Assembly (NCBI GenBank): GCA_002416505.1
Contig: DIAM01000020.1
Span: forward strand, 189,638 to 253,637
Source: Gammaproteobacteria bacterium UBA5078
GTDB taxonomy: Bacteria > Pseudomonadota > Gammaproteobacteria > Pseudomonadales > Pseudohongiellaceae
DNA length: 64,000 bases
Reading direction: 5' to 3'
The first letter of the stretch is position 1. The number at the start of each line of letters is the position of its first letter. Below, piece after piece: positions 18,504-28,103 of the stretch. The notes beneath the pieces were generated by a model. That model saw only the letters and a list, made by a program, of their open reading frames with translations. It was not told the DNA's origin and did not search any database. Both the position numbers and the translations under genes were made by a program.

Positions 18504-18989
18504 ATGCTATACGTTAAGACAAAGCGACATCTAGGGTTGGCACTCTGCCAATGGCTGATTGCAACCCTAGCGATCGTGACCGGCCTCTCTACCGCCTCTG
18601 CGCAGAGCCTGCCCAGCGTTCTTTCTGGGCCACGCTTCCTCCCCGTCGATCAGGCCTTCAATGTCTACACCAGCCTGCCAGCGCCCGGCGTGCTAGCCGT
18701 CCACTGGCAGATCGCACCTGAGTATTATCTATACGTCGATAAATTCGCCTTCTCCGTCTTAGAAAATGGCGAACCCCGTGAGTTCTCCCTGAGTCTGCCC
18801 GAGGCCAGCGCCCACAGCGACGAGTTCTTTGGGGATGTGCAGGTCTATTTCGAGGACATGGCGGCCCAACTCACCTTCGAGGGGGAGCCGCCCCACACAG
18901 AGATCGTCTTGCTCATCGAATATCAGGGCTGCGCTGAGGCGGGTTTTTGCTACACCCTGCAACGCCGTGAGATAGCACTGGTTTTATAG
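18504..18989 (+). CDS. Orphan DsbD N-terminal (alpha) domain protein
   Basis: This 161-residue protein has an N-terminal signal/anchor helix (about residues 10-33) and a single nDsbD-like domain. It contains YYLYVDKFAF, FFGDVQVYFE and YQGCAEAGFCY, the last holding the two catalytic cysteines (Cys143 and Cys149) of DsbD-alpha. Full DsbD is about 600 residues, with an eight-helix electron-transfer domain and a C-terminal thioredoxin domain; both are missing here. The place in gene order, just before aroQ-accB-accC, is where Pseudomonas keeps a full dsbD. It may be a remnant or a free-standing periplasmic thiol protein. The frame stays open for 32 codons beyond the stop, with no recognisable DsbD sequence. 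Confidence 0.8.
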   Translation: MLYVKTKRHLGLALCQWLIATLAIVTGLSTASAQSLPSVLSGPRFLPVDQAFNVYTSLPAPGVLAVHWQIAPEYYLYVDKFAFSVLENGEPREFSLSLPEASAHSDEFFGDVQVYFEDMAAQLTFEGEPPHTEIVLLIEYQGCAEAGFCYTLQRREIALVL

Positions 18990-19148
18990 TTCCTCGCCGC
19001 GCAACTTCCATCGACGCCGATCGAAAGCGTTCAATTCGAAGAAATTATGGTGAAATTAGAGCAAAAGTCTGAGAAAATGCCGACATAATTGCCGAACGCA
19101 GTATAAAGCACAAAATCGCCAGCTTCGCTGAAAAACGAGACCATAATA

Positions 19149-19592
19149 ATGGCAACGATACTTGTACTACATGGCCCAAACTTGAATCTATTGGGCAGTA
19201 GGGAACCTGAGGTCTACGGCTCCGAGACTCTCGCCGACATCAACGCACGCCTCAATTACACCTGCATAGAGGCCGGCCACCATCTGCAGCACCTGCAAAG
19301 TAACGCCGAATATGAGCTGATTGAACGCATCCATGATGCGCGCAAGGAAGGAGTTAATTTCATCCTCTTCAATCCCGCCGCATTCACGCACACTAGCGTG
19401 GCACTGCGCGATGCCATTCTTGCCGCGGAAATCCCCTTCATCGAAGTCCATATTTCCAACGTGTACAAGCGCGAGGCCTTTCGCCACAAGTCCTATTTCT
19501 CCGACATCGCCGTCGGTACCATCACCGGACTCGGCAGCCAAGGCTATGACCTAGCGCTGCAAGCGGCGCTGCACCTTATTAAAAAGAATTGA
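19149..19592 (+). CDS. aroQ: 3-dehydroquinate dehydratase, type II
   Basis: This 147-residue dodecameric-type enzyme dehydrates 3-dehydroquinate in the shikimate pathway. The family start LVLHGPNLNLLGSREPEVYG contains the active-site Tyr. FNPAAFTHTSVALRDA and EVHISNVYKREAFRHKS are also clear, and the catalytic His lies in the latter. It precedes accBC, as in related genomes. Confidence 0.97.
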   Translation: MATILVLHGPNLNLLGSREPEVYGSETLADINARLNYTCIEAGHHLQHLQSNAEYELIERIHDARKEGVNFILFNPAAFTHTSVALRDAILAAEIPFIEVHISNVYKREAFRHKSYFSDIAVGTITGLGSQGYDLALQAALHLIKKN

Positions 19593-19631
19593 GCCCTTTA
19601 AACCCCCATAACACTGACAAGAGAAACTTTT

Positions 19632-20081
19632 ATGGATATTAGAAAAGTCAAAAAACTCATCGAGTTACTAGAGTCATCCGACATCGCGGAAATCGAGATC
19701 AAAGAAGGCGAAGAGGCCGTTCGCATCAGCCGCAATTCTAAATTCGCACCAGCACAAGTCCACGCATACGCCCCCGCACCCACGCCGATCGCGGCTGCGC
19801 CAGCGGCGGCTCCCCAGGCCGAAGAGAGCCCAACCAAGGCATTGCGTGGCAATCTAATTAAGTCACCCATGGTTGGCACCTTCTACCGCTCCCCGTCTCC
19901 GTCCTCTCCTGCTTTTGTCGAAGTAGGTCAGCATGTGAAAGTGGGCGATGTTATCTGCATCGTCGAAGCTATGAAGATGATGAACCAAATCGAGGCCGAT
20001 CACTCAGGCGTCGTGGAAGCCATTTTAGTGGAAGACGGTGAGCCGGTTGAATACGATCAAGCCCTAATCACCATCGTTTAA
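19632..20081 (+). CDS. accB: Biotin carboxyl carrier protein of acetyl-CoA carboxylase
   Basis: This 149-residue protein carries the biotin used to move CO2 to acetyl-CoA. The N-terminal helix (IRKVKKLIELLESSDIAEIE) is followed by a Pro/Ala linker (about residues 46-70) and the biotinyl domain with EAMKMMNQIEAD, in which the Lys is biotinylated. accC lies 49 nt downstream in the same operon. Confidence 0.97.
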   Translation: MDIRKVKKLIELLESSDIAEIEIKEGEEAVRISRNSKFAPAQVHAYAPAPTPIAAAPAAAPQAEESPTKALRGNLIKSPMVGTFYRSPSPSSPAFVEVGQHVKVGDVICIVEAMKMMNQIEADHSGVVEAILVEDGEPVEYDQALITIV

Positions 20082-20130
20082 GACCTAGGCACCGGCGTGC
20101 CTTTCATGTCACTACAAAAGGTTTGATTTC

Positions 20131-21486
20131 ATGCTAGATAAAGTTCTGATTGCCAATCGCGGCGAAATTGCACTTCGAGTGCTCCGAGCCTGTAAAGAGC
20201 TCGGCATCAAGACAGTCGCGGTCCACTCCAGTGCCGATCGCGACCTCATGCATGTTCGGTTTGCAGACGAGTCGGTGTGCATCGGCCCGGCCAATGCGAC
20301 TGACAGTTACCTGAATGTGCCGGCCATTATCAGTGCCACAGAGGTCACTGATGCAGTCGCCATCCATCCTGGCTATGGCTTCCTGTCCGAGAACGCGGAC
20401 TTCGCCGAGCAAGTCGAGAAGAGCGGGTTTATTTTCATCGGCCCACGACCAGAGACGATTCGCCTAATGGGCGACAAAGTGTCGGCCATCAAAGTCATGC
20501 GCGAGGCTGGCGTACCGACCGTGCCAGGCTCAAATGGCCCGATCGACGACAATAAAGAACGCACTCTCTCAATCGCCCGCGATATCGGCTACCCCGTTAT
20601 CATCAAGGCCGCTGCCGGCGGCGGTGGACGAGGAATGCGCGTGGTGCACAGCGAGGCGGCCCTGCTCAAGGCCATCTACGTGACCCAGTCCGAGGCCAAG
20701 GCCTTCTTCGGCAGCGGCGTGGTGTATCTGGAGAAATTCCTCGAGAACCCTCGCCACGTCGAGATTCAGGTACTGGCCGACGGTCAGGGCAACGCAATAC
20801 ATCTGGGCGACCGCGACTGTTCTATGCAGCGCCGCCACCAGAAGGTGCTCGAAGAGGCTCCGGCCCCCGGCATTCCCGACCATATCCGCGCAGAGGTCGC
20901 TGCCACTTGCGTCAGAGCCTGCGAGAAAATGAATTATCGCGGCGCGGGCACCCTGGAGTTCCTGTATCAAGACGAGCAGTTCTACTTCATCGAGATGAAT
21001 ACGCGCGTGCAAGTTGAACACCCGGTTACCGAGATGGTGACGGGCGTGGACATCGTGAAGGAACAACTGCGCATCGCCAGTGGCGAGAAGCTCTCTATCA
21101 AGCAGTCCGACGTGAAGATCACCGGCCATTCATTCGAGTGCCGCATCAATGCGGAAGACCCCGTGACCTTCCTGCCCTGCCCCGGCAAGATCAATTTATT
21201 CCATGCCCCTGGCGGCAATGGCGTGCGTGTTGACTCCCATATCTACAGTGGCTATACCGTACCGCCGTATTACGACTCCTTGATTGCCAAACTCATCACT
21301 CATGGCGCCGACCGTAATGGTGCATTGGCGAGGATGAGCAATGCCTTGGACGAGTTATTGATCGATGGCATTCGCACCAATACGGCCTTGCACAAGGATA
21401 TTATTCGCGATGCGGAGTTCCAAAAGGGCGGGGTAAACATCCATTACCTCGAGAGTAAGCTGACCTCTCAAAATAAGACGAAGTAA
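20131..21486 (+). CDS. accC: Biotin carboxylase subunit of acetyl-CoA carboxylase
   Basis: This 451-residue ATP-grasp enzyme carboxylates biotin on AccB. The start LDKVLIANRGEIALRVLRAC, the glycine-rich IKAAAGGGGRGMRVV loop, HLGDRDCSMQRRHQKVLEE and FIEMNTRVQVEHPVTEMVTG are diagnostic. The product feeds the fatty-acid genes fabA and fabB nearby. Confidence 0.98.
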   Translation: MLDKVLIANRGEIALRVLRACKELGIKTVAVHSSADRDLMHVRFADESVCIGPANATDSYLNVPAIISATEVTDAVAIHPGYGFLSENADFAEQVEKSGFIFIGPRPETIRLMGDKVSAIKVMREAGVPTVPGSNGPIDDNKERTLSIARDIGYPVIIKAAAGGGGRGMRVVHSEAALLKAIYVTQSEAKAFFGSGVVYLEKFLENPRHVEIQVLADGQGNAIHLGDRDCSMQRRHQKVLEEAPAPGIPDHIRAEVAATCVRACEKMNYRGAGTLEFLYQDEQFYFIEMNTRVQVEHPVTEMVTGVDIVKEQLRIASGEKLSIKQSDVKITGHSFECRINAEDPVTFLPCPGKINLFHAPGGNGVRVDSHIYSGYTVPPYYDSLIAKLITHGADRNGALARMSNALDELLIDGIRTNTALHKDIIRDAEFQKGGVNIHYLESKLTSQNKTK

Positions 21487-21525
21487 GGGCATGCCACTTA
21501 CTCGTCTGGCTAGAGCGCGACACTA

Positions 21526-22407
21526 ATGCCCTGGCAACAACTCAAAATAAGCGTCAACGAGGCCGATGCCGCCCTTGTCGAGGATACTCTCGACGAGTGT
21601 GGCGCGGTCTCCGTCACCATGATGGATAGCGAAGATCAGCCTGTGTTTCAGGTCGATCTTGGCAGCACACCGATCTGGCAACACACCGAAATATTGGGCT
21701 TGTTCGCGCACGATGCGCCGATGAGCGATATCGTCGCACGCGTGCACGCGCGCGTGCCCAGTAGCAAGAACGCCCCTATTGCGATCGAAGAGATTATCGA
21801 CACCGAGTGGGAGCGCGTCTGCATGCAGGACTTCAAGCCTATGCGCTTCGGTGAGCGCATCTGGATCTGCCCAAGCTGGGAGACTCCACCTGACCCGAAC
21901 GGCGTCAATATCATGCTAGACCCCGGCCTCGCCTTTGGCACCGGCACACATCCCACCACCGCCCTATGCCTCGAATGGTTGGGCGAACAAGATTTGCATG
22001 GCAAGATCGTCATCGACTACGGCTGTGGTTCCGGCATCTTGGCGATCGCCGCGGCCTTACTTGGCGCAGACAATGTGATCGCCATCGACAATGACCCTCA
22101 GGCGATTCAGGCTTCCCAGAGCAATCGCGAGCTCAATGGCGTGCCCGCAGAACAGATGAGCGTGCACCTGCCTGGCGTACCGGGTCATCCCTTAGCCGAT
22201 GTCGTGGTCGCCAACATTCTGGCCGGCCCTCTCGAGGAGTTAACCCCCGTCATCGCCGCATTGCTAAAACCCGGTGGTAAGCTCATCCTATCTGGGGTAC
22301 TTTCCCAACAGACCCAATCGCTGCTAGACAGCTATCAAGCCTATTTCACTATGCTTGAACCGGCGCTGCGAGAAGAATGGGTTCGCGTCGAAGGAATTAG
22401 GCGCTAA
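21526..22407 (+). CDS. prmA: Ribosomal protein L11 methyltransferase
   Basis: This 293-residue SAM enzyme trimethylates ribosomal protein L11. The motifs LDPGLAFGTGTHPTTALCLEW, IDYGCGSGILAIAAALLGA (SAM loop), NDPQAIQAS and VVANILAGPL are all family features. It follows accC by 39 nt, the usual order. Confidence 0.96.
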   Translation: MPWQQLKISVNEADAALVEDTLDECGAVSVTMMDSEDQPVFQVDLGSTPIWQHTEILGLFAHDAPMSDIVARVHARVPSSKNAPIAIEEIIDTEWERVCMQDFKPMRFGERIWICPSWETPPDPNGVNIMLDPGLAFGTGTHPTTALCLEWLGEQDLHGKIVIDYGCGSGILAIAAALLGADNVIAIDNDPQAIQASQSNRELNGVPAEQMSVHLPGVPGHPLADVVVANILAGPLEELTPVIAALLKPGGKLILSGVLSQQTQSLLDSYQAYFTMLEPALREEWVRVEGIRR

Positions 22408-22434
22408 CATCGATCGAAACAGCGTTTGCCCCTT

Positions 22435-23631
22435 ATGAGCCTTTTCATCACACAATGCCCTCATTGCCACACCTCGTTCAGGACCAGCGTCTCGCAGCTG
22501 CAATCCGCTGACGGCATGGTGCGCTGCGGGGCCTGTTTGCGCGTCTTTGCCGCCGACGACAACCTACTTCCCTCGGCAGACATTCGCACTATCAATCTCC
22601 CGACTCAAGATGACCTAGGGGAAGAGGAAGGCGAAGAATTCGAGGCGCTTGACGAGCAATTGCCAATTTCCGAGCTAGACATCGAAGACGAGGAGCCGGA
22701 AGAGACCGGAGCCGTCTTTACTCTGGACATGGCCGACTCTCTTCCTAACCGCCTGAGCCCGAGCATATCTGCGAGCGAGCCATTCTGGCAATTGATCGAG
22801 GAAGACGACACTCCCGAGGATCTGCCAGCGGACGACACCGAGGACGACGACCCAATACAAGGTGTCGAGCCAGAACAAAATTTAGAGCCTGACCACGAAG
22901 AGTCAATAGAACCCTCGTTAGGAAACGCCGCGAACTCACTCGACCAACATGAAGTCGACGTCACCCCTTCTGTGGCGAAAGCCGATGAGCACGCCCAGAT
23001 TCGCTCTCGCATGACCGCGATCGACTTCGATGACGAGGTAATGAACGATAGTACGGATTCGAGGAGCTTTAGCCGCTTCAGCGCCGAGGAAATCGACGGG
23101 ATCAGTGGCGCAGAGACGCCCCTAGAACTCGATTGGCGAGAGTCCCCGCGCCGCAACGGCTCTGCACTTATTCTATGGCTTCTCTGCCTGCTACTAGCGC
23201 TCGGCATCGCCGGGCAATATCTCTGGTTCAATAAGGATAGTTTAAGCCAAAACGCCCGCTTGCGGCCCTTGCTCGATGGAATGTGCAGCGCTCTTCGTTG
23301 CGAATTGCCGCCGCTGGTGAACATACGCGCCATAACAAGCGACACACTCGTCGTGCGCAGCCATGAAGAGATATCCAATGCCCTCTCCGTGAATTTCCAG
23401 TTCCACAACGACGCCACCTTCGCTCAACCCTTCCCCGGGCTCGCACTACGCTTCATGGACGCCGACGACACGCTCGTTGCGCAACGCCTGTTCGCACCGC
23501 AGGAATACCTGCCTGAGGGCGTGGCGGATTTAGGACTCATGCCGCCGGGCTCCCCCATACAAGTCAGGCTAGACATCCTCGACCCTGGCAGCAAGGCCAT
23601 CAACTACGAGCTAAGTTTCTTTGCGAACTAG
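22435..23631 (+). CDS. Zinc-ribbon and DUF3426 membrane protein
   Basis: This protein of about 398 residues starts with an MJ0042-type zinc ribbon (Cys8, Cys11, Cys31, Cys34: CPHC and CGAC). A long acidic, low-complexity middle follows (residues 60-200). There is one membrane helix (ALILWLLCLLLALGIAGQYLWF, near 245) and a C-terminal DUF3426 domain. The frame can be read from a TTG at 22426, but ATG at 22435 is preferred. The family has no known function and normally sits between prmA and dusB, as here. Confidence 0.88.
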   Translation: MSLFITQCPHCHTSFRTSVSQLQSADGMVRCGACLRVFAADDNLLPSADIRTINLPTQDDLGEEEGEEFEALDEQLPISELDIEDEEPEETGAVFTLDMADSLPNRLSPSISASEPFWQLIEEDDTPEDLPADDTEDDDPIQGVEPEQNLEPDHEESIEPSLGNAANSLDQHEVDVTPSVAKADEHAQIRSRMTAIDFDDEVMNDSTDSRSFSRFSAEEIDGISGAETPLELDWRESPRRNGSALILWLLCLLLALGIAGQYLWFNKDSLSQNARLRPLLDGMCSALRCELPPLVNIRAITSDTLVVRSHEEISNALSVNFQFHNDATFAQPFPGLALRFMDADDTLVAQRLFAPQEYLPEGVADLGLMPPGSPIQVRLDILDPGSKAINYELSFFAN

Positions 23632-23660
23632 CGCAGGTAATCCCTAAATATATCTCCCAC

Positions 23661-23678
23661 TGTGTCGATATAGACACA
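23661..23678. promoter_or_regulatory. Perfect inverted repeat upstream of dusB-fis
   Basis: TGTGTC and GACACA flank the six bases GATATA. It lies about 100 nt before the dusB-fis unit, whose E. coli counterpart is strongly growth-phase controlled. It is a possible operator; I recognise no specific regulator. Confidence 0.45.
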
Positions 23679-23782
23679 AACAGTCCCAATATGTGCCCTA
23701 TTTTTACCTTCCTCGACTTGCGTCACATCGCTATTATGCTGAACAAGTTTAAATTGGACTCACTGTGAAAGAAGTAGGACCT

Positions 23783-24754
23783 GTGATTACTATTGGACAA
23801 CATACACTCGAGGGTCGCGTCATTCTCGCTCCCATGGCGGGCATTACGGACCAACCTTTTCGAGACCTCTGCGTAGATCTTGGCGCAAGCCTAGCGGTGT
23901 CGGAGATGTTGACATGCAACTCCGAGTTATGGAGTAGCAGGAAGAACCGTACGCGCTACATTCACTCGGCCAATGGCAGCTTAAACTCTATTCAGATCGC
24001 CGGTTCGGATCCTTATATGATGGCCGATGCCGCGCGCATGCATGAAGACCTAGGCGCCGATATCATCGACATCAACATGGGTTGCCCTGCGAAGAAAGTC
24101 TTGAAGAAGGCTGCCGGCTCGGCTCTCCTAAAGGACGTCGAACTAGTCACCCAGATACTAAAGGAAGTGGTCAACGCCGTTGCCATTCCCGTCACATTGA
24201 AGATTCGCACAGGGTGGTCGCCGCAGTCGCGCAACGGTGTACAGATCGCGAAGATCGCGCAGGACGCAGGCATCCAGCTATTGTCGGTCCATGGCCGAAC
24301 CCGAGAGTGCCGTTTTGTCGGCGAGGTCGAGTACGACACGATAAAGGCAGTCAAGGCAGCCGTCTCCATTCCGGTTATTGCCAACGGCGATATTAGCAGT
24401 GCGCACAAAGCCAAGCAGGTACTCGACTATACCGGAGCAGATGGCGTCATGGTCGGGCGTGCAGCACAGGGAAATCCGTGGATTTTTCAACAGATCAATC
24501 ACTATCTCGCGACGGGGCAGAATCTCGCCAACCGTCCGATCGAAGAACTCCGCACCACGCTATTGGCGCACCTGGAACAGCTACAGGCGCTATACGGAGA
24601 CTTCAAAGGCATGTTGTTCGCGCGCAAGCATGTCGCTTGGTATACCGAGACTCTGCCAGGGTCCGAGCATCTGCGTCGCCGCTTCAATGCGCTGAACCGT
24701 TATGACGAGCAAGTCCGTGAGCTTTCGGACTACTTTGCACCCTTGTTAGACTAG
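23783..24754 (+). CDS. dusB: tRNA-dihydrouridine synthase B
   Basis: This FMN enzyme reduces uridine to dihydrouridine in tRNA D-loops. The motifs LAPMAGITDQPFRDLC, IDINMGCPAKKVLKKAAGSALL (catalytic Cys), ANGDISS and DGVMVGRAAQGNPWIF are present. The GTG at 23783 is preferred: AGGA lies eight bases upstream and the protein then starts two residues before IGQHTLEGR, as in E. coli DusB. Another GTG at 23765 adds six residues. It is co-transcribed with fis, 13 nt downstream. Confidence 0.94.
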   Translation: MITIGQHTLEGRVILAPMAGITDQPFRDLCVDLGASLAVSEMLTCNSELWSSRKNRTRYIHSANGSLNSIQIAGSDPYMMADAARMHEDLGADIIDINMGCPAKKVLKKAAGSALLKDVELVTQILKEVVNAVAIPVTLKIRTGWSPQSRNGVQIAKIAQDAGIQLLSVHGRTRECRFVGEVEYDTIKAVKAAVSIPVIANGDISSAHKAKQVLDYTGADGVMVGRAAQGNPWIFQQINHYLATGQNLANRPIEELRTTLLAHLEQLQALYGDFKGMLFARKHVAWYTETLPGSEHLRRRFNALNRYDEQVRELSDYFAPLLD

Positions 24755-24767
24755 GAGGAAATCCACA

Positions 24768-25073
24768 ATGGGCTCCCTAAACGAACACGCAAGTCGAAGC
24801 TTTGGCCCTGTGGAAAACACTATGCCTATCGCAACAGCACAACAGAAATCCAGCCTGCGCAGTGACGTCGAGAAAGCGATGCAACAGTACTTCGCGAACC
24901 TAGGAGACGAGTCGGCCTCCGACCTCTATCAGCTCGTGCTTCACGAGATCGAGGGCCCTCTGCTAGAGGCTACGCTACGCCACTGCGGCAGCAACCAAAG
25001 TAAGGCCTCTATCTTGCTTGGTTTGAACCGTGGTACCCTACGCAAGAAACTGAAACAACACGGAATGTTGTAA
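24768..25073 (+). CDS. fis: Nucleoid-associated protein Fis
   Basis: This 101-residue DNA-bending protein activates rRNA genes and shapes the nucleoid. The C-terminal helix-turn-helix (NQSKASILLGLNRGTLRKKLKQHG) and the helix EIEGPLLEATLRHCGSN match the family almost throughout. A strong AGGAGG precedes the ATG. It follows dusB as in E. coli and Pseudomonas. Confidence 0.97.
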   Translation: MGSLNEHASRSFGPVENTMPIATAQQKSSLRSDVEKAMQQYFANLGDESASDLYQLVLHEIEGPLLEATLRHCGSNQSKASILLGLNRGTLRKKLKQHGML

Positions 25074-25104
25074 CCAGACTCTTGTCGTAAGCAGCCTCTG
25101 GTAC

Positions 25105-25123
25105 CCAGATAACACTGATCTGG
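25105..25123. repeat. Hairpin-forming inverted repeat between fis and purH
   Basis: CCAGAT and ATCTGG flank seven bases. It lies 32 nt after the fis stop. No T-run follows, so it could be a weak terminator, a message-protecting hairpin or an operator. Confidence 0.35.
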
Positions 25124-25172
25124 CGGCGCGTAACGGACCCCCGCCCACTCAGCCTAAGATAGACCTTCTCAC

Positions 25173-26768
25173 ATGCCCACATCGAATTCCGCCGTAGTTC
25201 GGCGCGCCCTCATCAGCGTGTCCGACAAGACCGGCATCGTCGCTTTTGCAAAATCACTGAACAGTGCCGGTATCGAAATACTCTCGACCGGCGGTACCTA
25301 TAAGCTACTCAAGGCGGAACAGATCCCCGCTATCGAGATCGCGGACTACACGGGTTTTCCCGAGATGATGGATGGCCGGGTGAAGACCCTGCATCCCAAA
25401 GTTCATGGCGGCATTCTCGCGCGGCGAGACATCGATCAGGCTGTGATGGAAGCCCATCAGATCCCCCCGATCGACCTCGTGGTAGTGAATCTCTACCCCT
25501 TCGAGGCGACCGTTGCCAATCCCGATTGCGACCTGCCGACTGCCATCGAGAATATCGACATCGGCGGGCCTACCATGCTGCGCGCCGCAGCCAAGAATAA
25601 TGCCTGGGTCGGCGTGATCGTGAATCCGAGTGACTACGATCGAGTCCTCGCGGAGCTGAAGGAGAATAATGGGGCCCTTAGCGCCGCAACTCGCTTCGAC
25701 CTCGCCGTGCGCACCTATGAACACACAGCCGCCTATGACGCCGCAATTGCGAACTATCTTGGCCAACGTGTCCCGAGTGGCGCCGCAGAAGAGACGCTGC
25801 CAACGGCCTTCCCACGCACCTATTCGATGCAGTTCGTGAAGAGCCAAGACATGCGCTATGGTGAGAATCCTCACCAGAAGGCCGCGTTCTATGTCGAGAA
25901 GAACCCACAGGAGGCCAGTATTAGCACTGCGGTGCAGCTGCAAGGCAAGGCCCTGTCCTACAATAATATCGCCGACACCGACGCAGCGCTGGAATGTGTT
26001 AAATCATTCGCAGACCCTGCCTGCGTCATCGTCAAGCACGCCAATCCTTGCGGCGTTGCCGTGGCCAGCGACATCGGTCGCGCCTACGATCTGGCCTTCC
26101 AGACCGATCCAACTTCTGCGTTCGGCGGCATCATCGCCTTCAACCGAGAGTTAGACGCGAACACGGCAAAGGCCATCGTAGAGCGTCAGTTCACCGAGGT
26201 AATCATTGCGCCTAGCGTCACCGCAGAGGCGCTGAAGATCGTAGCGGCCAAGCAGAACGTGCGCGTACTAAGTTGCGGACAATGGGCAGCCACGCCACAA
26301 GACGCGTTCGACTATAAGCGCGTCAATGGCGGCCTCCTCGTGCAGGATCGCGATATCCATCAGATTACGGCGGCCGACCTCAGGCTCGTCAGCAAGCGTC
26401 AGCCTAGCCCGCAGGAAATTGAAGACCTGCTGTTCGCATGGAAAGTGGCGATGTTTGTGAAGTCCAATGCGATCGTATACTGCAAGGACAAGCAGACTAT
26501 CGGCATTGGCGCCGGCCAAATGAGCCGCGTCTACAGCGCTCGCATAGCGGGAATAAAGGCAGCCGACGAGAAGCTCGAAGTGCGCGGTTCGGTCATGGCC
26601 TCCGACGCCTTCTTCCCGTTCCGCGATGGCATCGATGCCGCAGCGCAGGCGGGCATTAGCGCGGTCATCCAGCCCGGTGGCTCGATGCGCGATGACGAAG
26701 TGATCGCCGCAGCAGATGAAGCCAATATGGCGATGGTGTTCACCGGCGTTCGTCACTTTAGACATTGA
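25173..26768 (+). CDS. purH: AICAR formyltransferase / IMP cyclohydrolase
   Basis: This 531-residue bifunctional enzyme does the last two steps of IMP synthesis. The N-terminal cyclohydrolase domain has RALISVSDKTGIVAFAKSL, STGGTYKLL and GRVKTLHPKVHGGIL. The C-terminal transformylase domain has VKHANPCGVA, GQMSRVYSARIA and SDAFFPFRDGIDAAAQAG. purD follows 48 nt downstream in the usual pair. Confidence 0.98.
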   Translation: MPTSNSAVVRRALISVSDKTGIVAFAKSLNSAGIEILSTGGTYKLLKAEQIPAIEIADYTGFPEMMDGRVKTLHPKVHGGILARRDIDQAVMEAHQIPPIDLVVVNLYPFEATVANPDCDLPTAIENIDIGGPTMLRAAAKNNAWVGVIVNPSDYDRVLAELKENNGALSAATRFDLAVRTYEHTAAYDAAIANYLGQRVPSGAAEETLPTAFPRTYSMQFVKSQDMRYGENPHQKAAFYVEKNPQEASISTAVQLQGKALSYNNIADTDAALECVKSFADPACVIVKHANPCGVAVASDIGRAYDLAFQTDPTSAFGGIIAFNRELDANTAKAIVERQFTEVIIAPSVTAEALKIVAAKQNVRVLSCGQWAATPQDAFDYKRVNGGLLVQDRDIHQITAADLRLVSKRQPSPQEIEDLLFAWKVAMFVKSNAIVYCKDKQTIGIGAGQMSRVYSARIAGIKAADEKLEVRGSVMASDAFFPFRDGIDAAAQAGISAVIQPGGSMRDDEVIAAADEANMAMVFTGVRHFRH

Positions 26769-26816
26769 TGACAAGCCTGCCCATGGCGGCAGCGCATAGA
26801 GACGAGATTGCAGAGT

Positions 26817-28103
26817 ATGAATGTATTGATCATCGGAAATGGCGGACGCGAACACGCGATCGCCTGGCGTGTTAAACAATCGCCACAGGCAGGCAAGGTT
26901 TTCGTCGCGCCGGGCAATGCCGGCACGGCTTTGGAGGCCGGCGTGGAGAATGTCGCTATCGACACACTCGACTTTGCCGCCCTTGTCGCATTCGCCAAGG
27001 ATAATGATGTCGGCCTCACCATAGTGGGACCAGAGGCACCATTGGTAGAAGGCGTAGTCGATTTCTTTAGCGCGCAGGGTCTGCGCTGCTTCGGCCCCAA
27101 TCGAAATGCCGCACAACTGGAAGGCTCTAAAGCGTTTACCAAGGACTTCCTGAAACGCCACCGTGTGCCTTCGGCTGACTATCAGAACTTCACCGAGATC
27201 GAGCCCGCCTGCGCCTATGTTCGCGCGCAAGGTGCGCCGATCGTTATCAAGGCCGACGGCCTTGCGGCGGGCAAAGGGGTCATCATCGCGCAGAGCATTG
27301 CCGAGGCCGAAGAGGCCATTCACGATATGCTCGCTGGCAATAAGTTTGGCGACGCCGGTCATCGTGTCGTCATCGAGCAATTTTTACAGGGCGAAGAGGC
27401 AAGCTTCATCGTCATGGTCGATGGCAACAATGTGTTGCCGTTTGCGACCTCGCAAGATCATAAAGCGCGAGACGATGGTGATAAAGGCCCCAACACCGGC
27501 GGCATGGGTGCATATTCACCCGCTCCAGTCGTCACGCCACAGCTGCACGAAAAGATAATGGCGCAGGTCATCATGCCCACCGTCAGAGGCATGCGCGAAG
27601 ACGGCAACCCCTATGTGGGCTTCCTCTACGCCGGCTTAATGATCTCGCCAGAGGGTGATATCAATGTCATCGAATACAACTGCCGCTTCGGCGACCCAGA
27701 GGCCCAGCCGGTCATGATGCGGCTGCAGTCCGATCTGATCCAGTTATGCATGCAGGCCCTAGATGGAAGTCTCGATCAGGCCAATGCGCAATGGGACCCT
27801 CGCCCAGCGGTTGGCGTCGTGCTCGCCAGCGGTGGCTATCCGGACAGCTATAACAAGGGCGACATCATCAGCGGTTTAGAGCTCAACAAGGATGCCGATC
27901 GTAAAGTCTTCCATGCTGGCACCCGTTTAGAGAAAGGCCAAGTCCTCACCAATGGCGGCCGCGTCCTATGCGCGACGGCCTTAGGCAAGAGTGTCACCGA
28001 CGCACAGGCGGCGGCCTATGACTTGCTCAAACAGATACAATGGCATAATGTTTACTACCGACGTGATATCGCCTACCGCGCCATAGCGAGAGAAAATGTC
28101 TGA
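26817..28103 (+). CDS. purD: Phosphoribosylamine-glycine ligase
   Basis: This ATP-grasp ligase of about 428 residues joins glycine to phosphoribosylamine in purine synthesis. It contains MNVLIIGNGGREHAIAW, GPEAPLVEGVVDFF, IVIKADGLAAGKGVIIA, TGGMGAYSPAPV and EYNCRFGDPEAQ. A TTG nine bases upstream could be read as the start, but ATG at 26817 matches the family. Its end overlaps coq7 by 8 nt. Confidence 0.97.
   Translation: MNVLIIGNGGREHAIAWRVKQSPQAGKVFVAPGNAGTALEAGVENVAIDTLDFAALVAFAKDNDVGLTIVGPEAPLVEGVVDFFSAQGLRCFGPNRNAAQLEGSKAFTKDFLKRHRVPSADYQNFTEIEPACAYVRAQGAPIVIKADGLAAGKGVIIAQSIAEAEEAIHDMLAGNKFGDAGHRVVIEQFLQGEEASFIVMVDGNNVLPFATSQDHKARDDGDKGPNTGGMGAYSPAPVVTPQLHEKIMAQVIMPTVRGMREDGNPYVGFLYAGLMISPEGDINVIEYNCRFGDPEAQPVMMRLQSDLIQLCMQALDGSLDQANAQWDPRPAVGVVLASGGYPDSYNKGDIISGLELNKDADRKVFHAGTRLEKGQVLTNGGRVLCATALGKSVTDAQAAAYDLLKQIQWHNVYYRRDIAYRAIARENV

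Noticed and set aside
26268..27380. 370-codon open frame antisense to purH and purD
   Set aside because: It is a shadow of two certain genes; its sequence has no family features.
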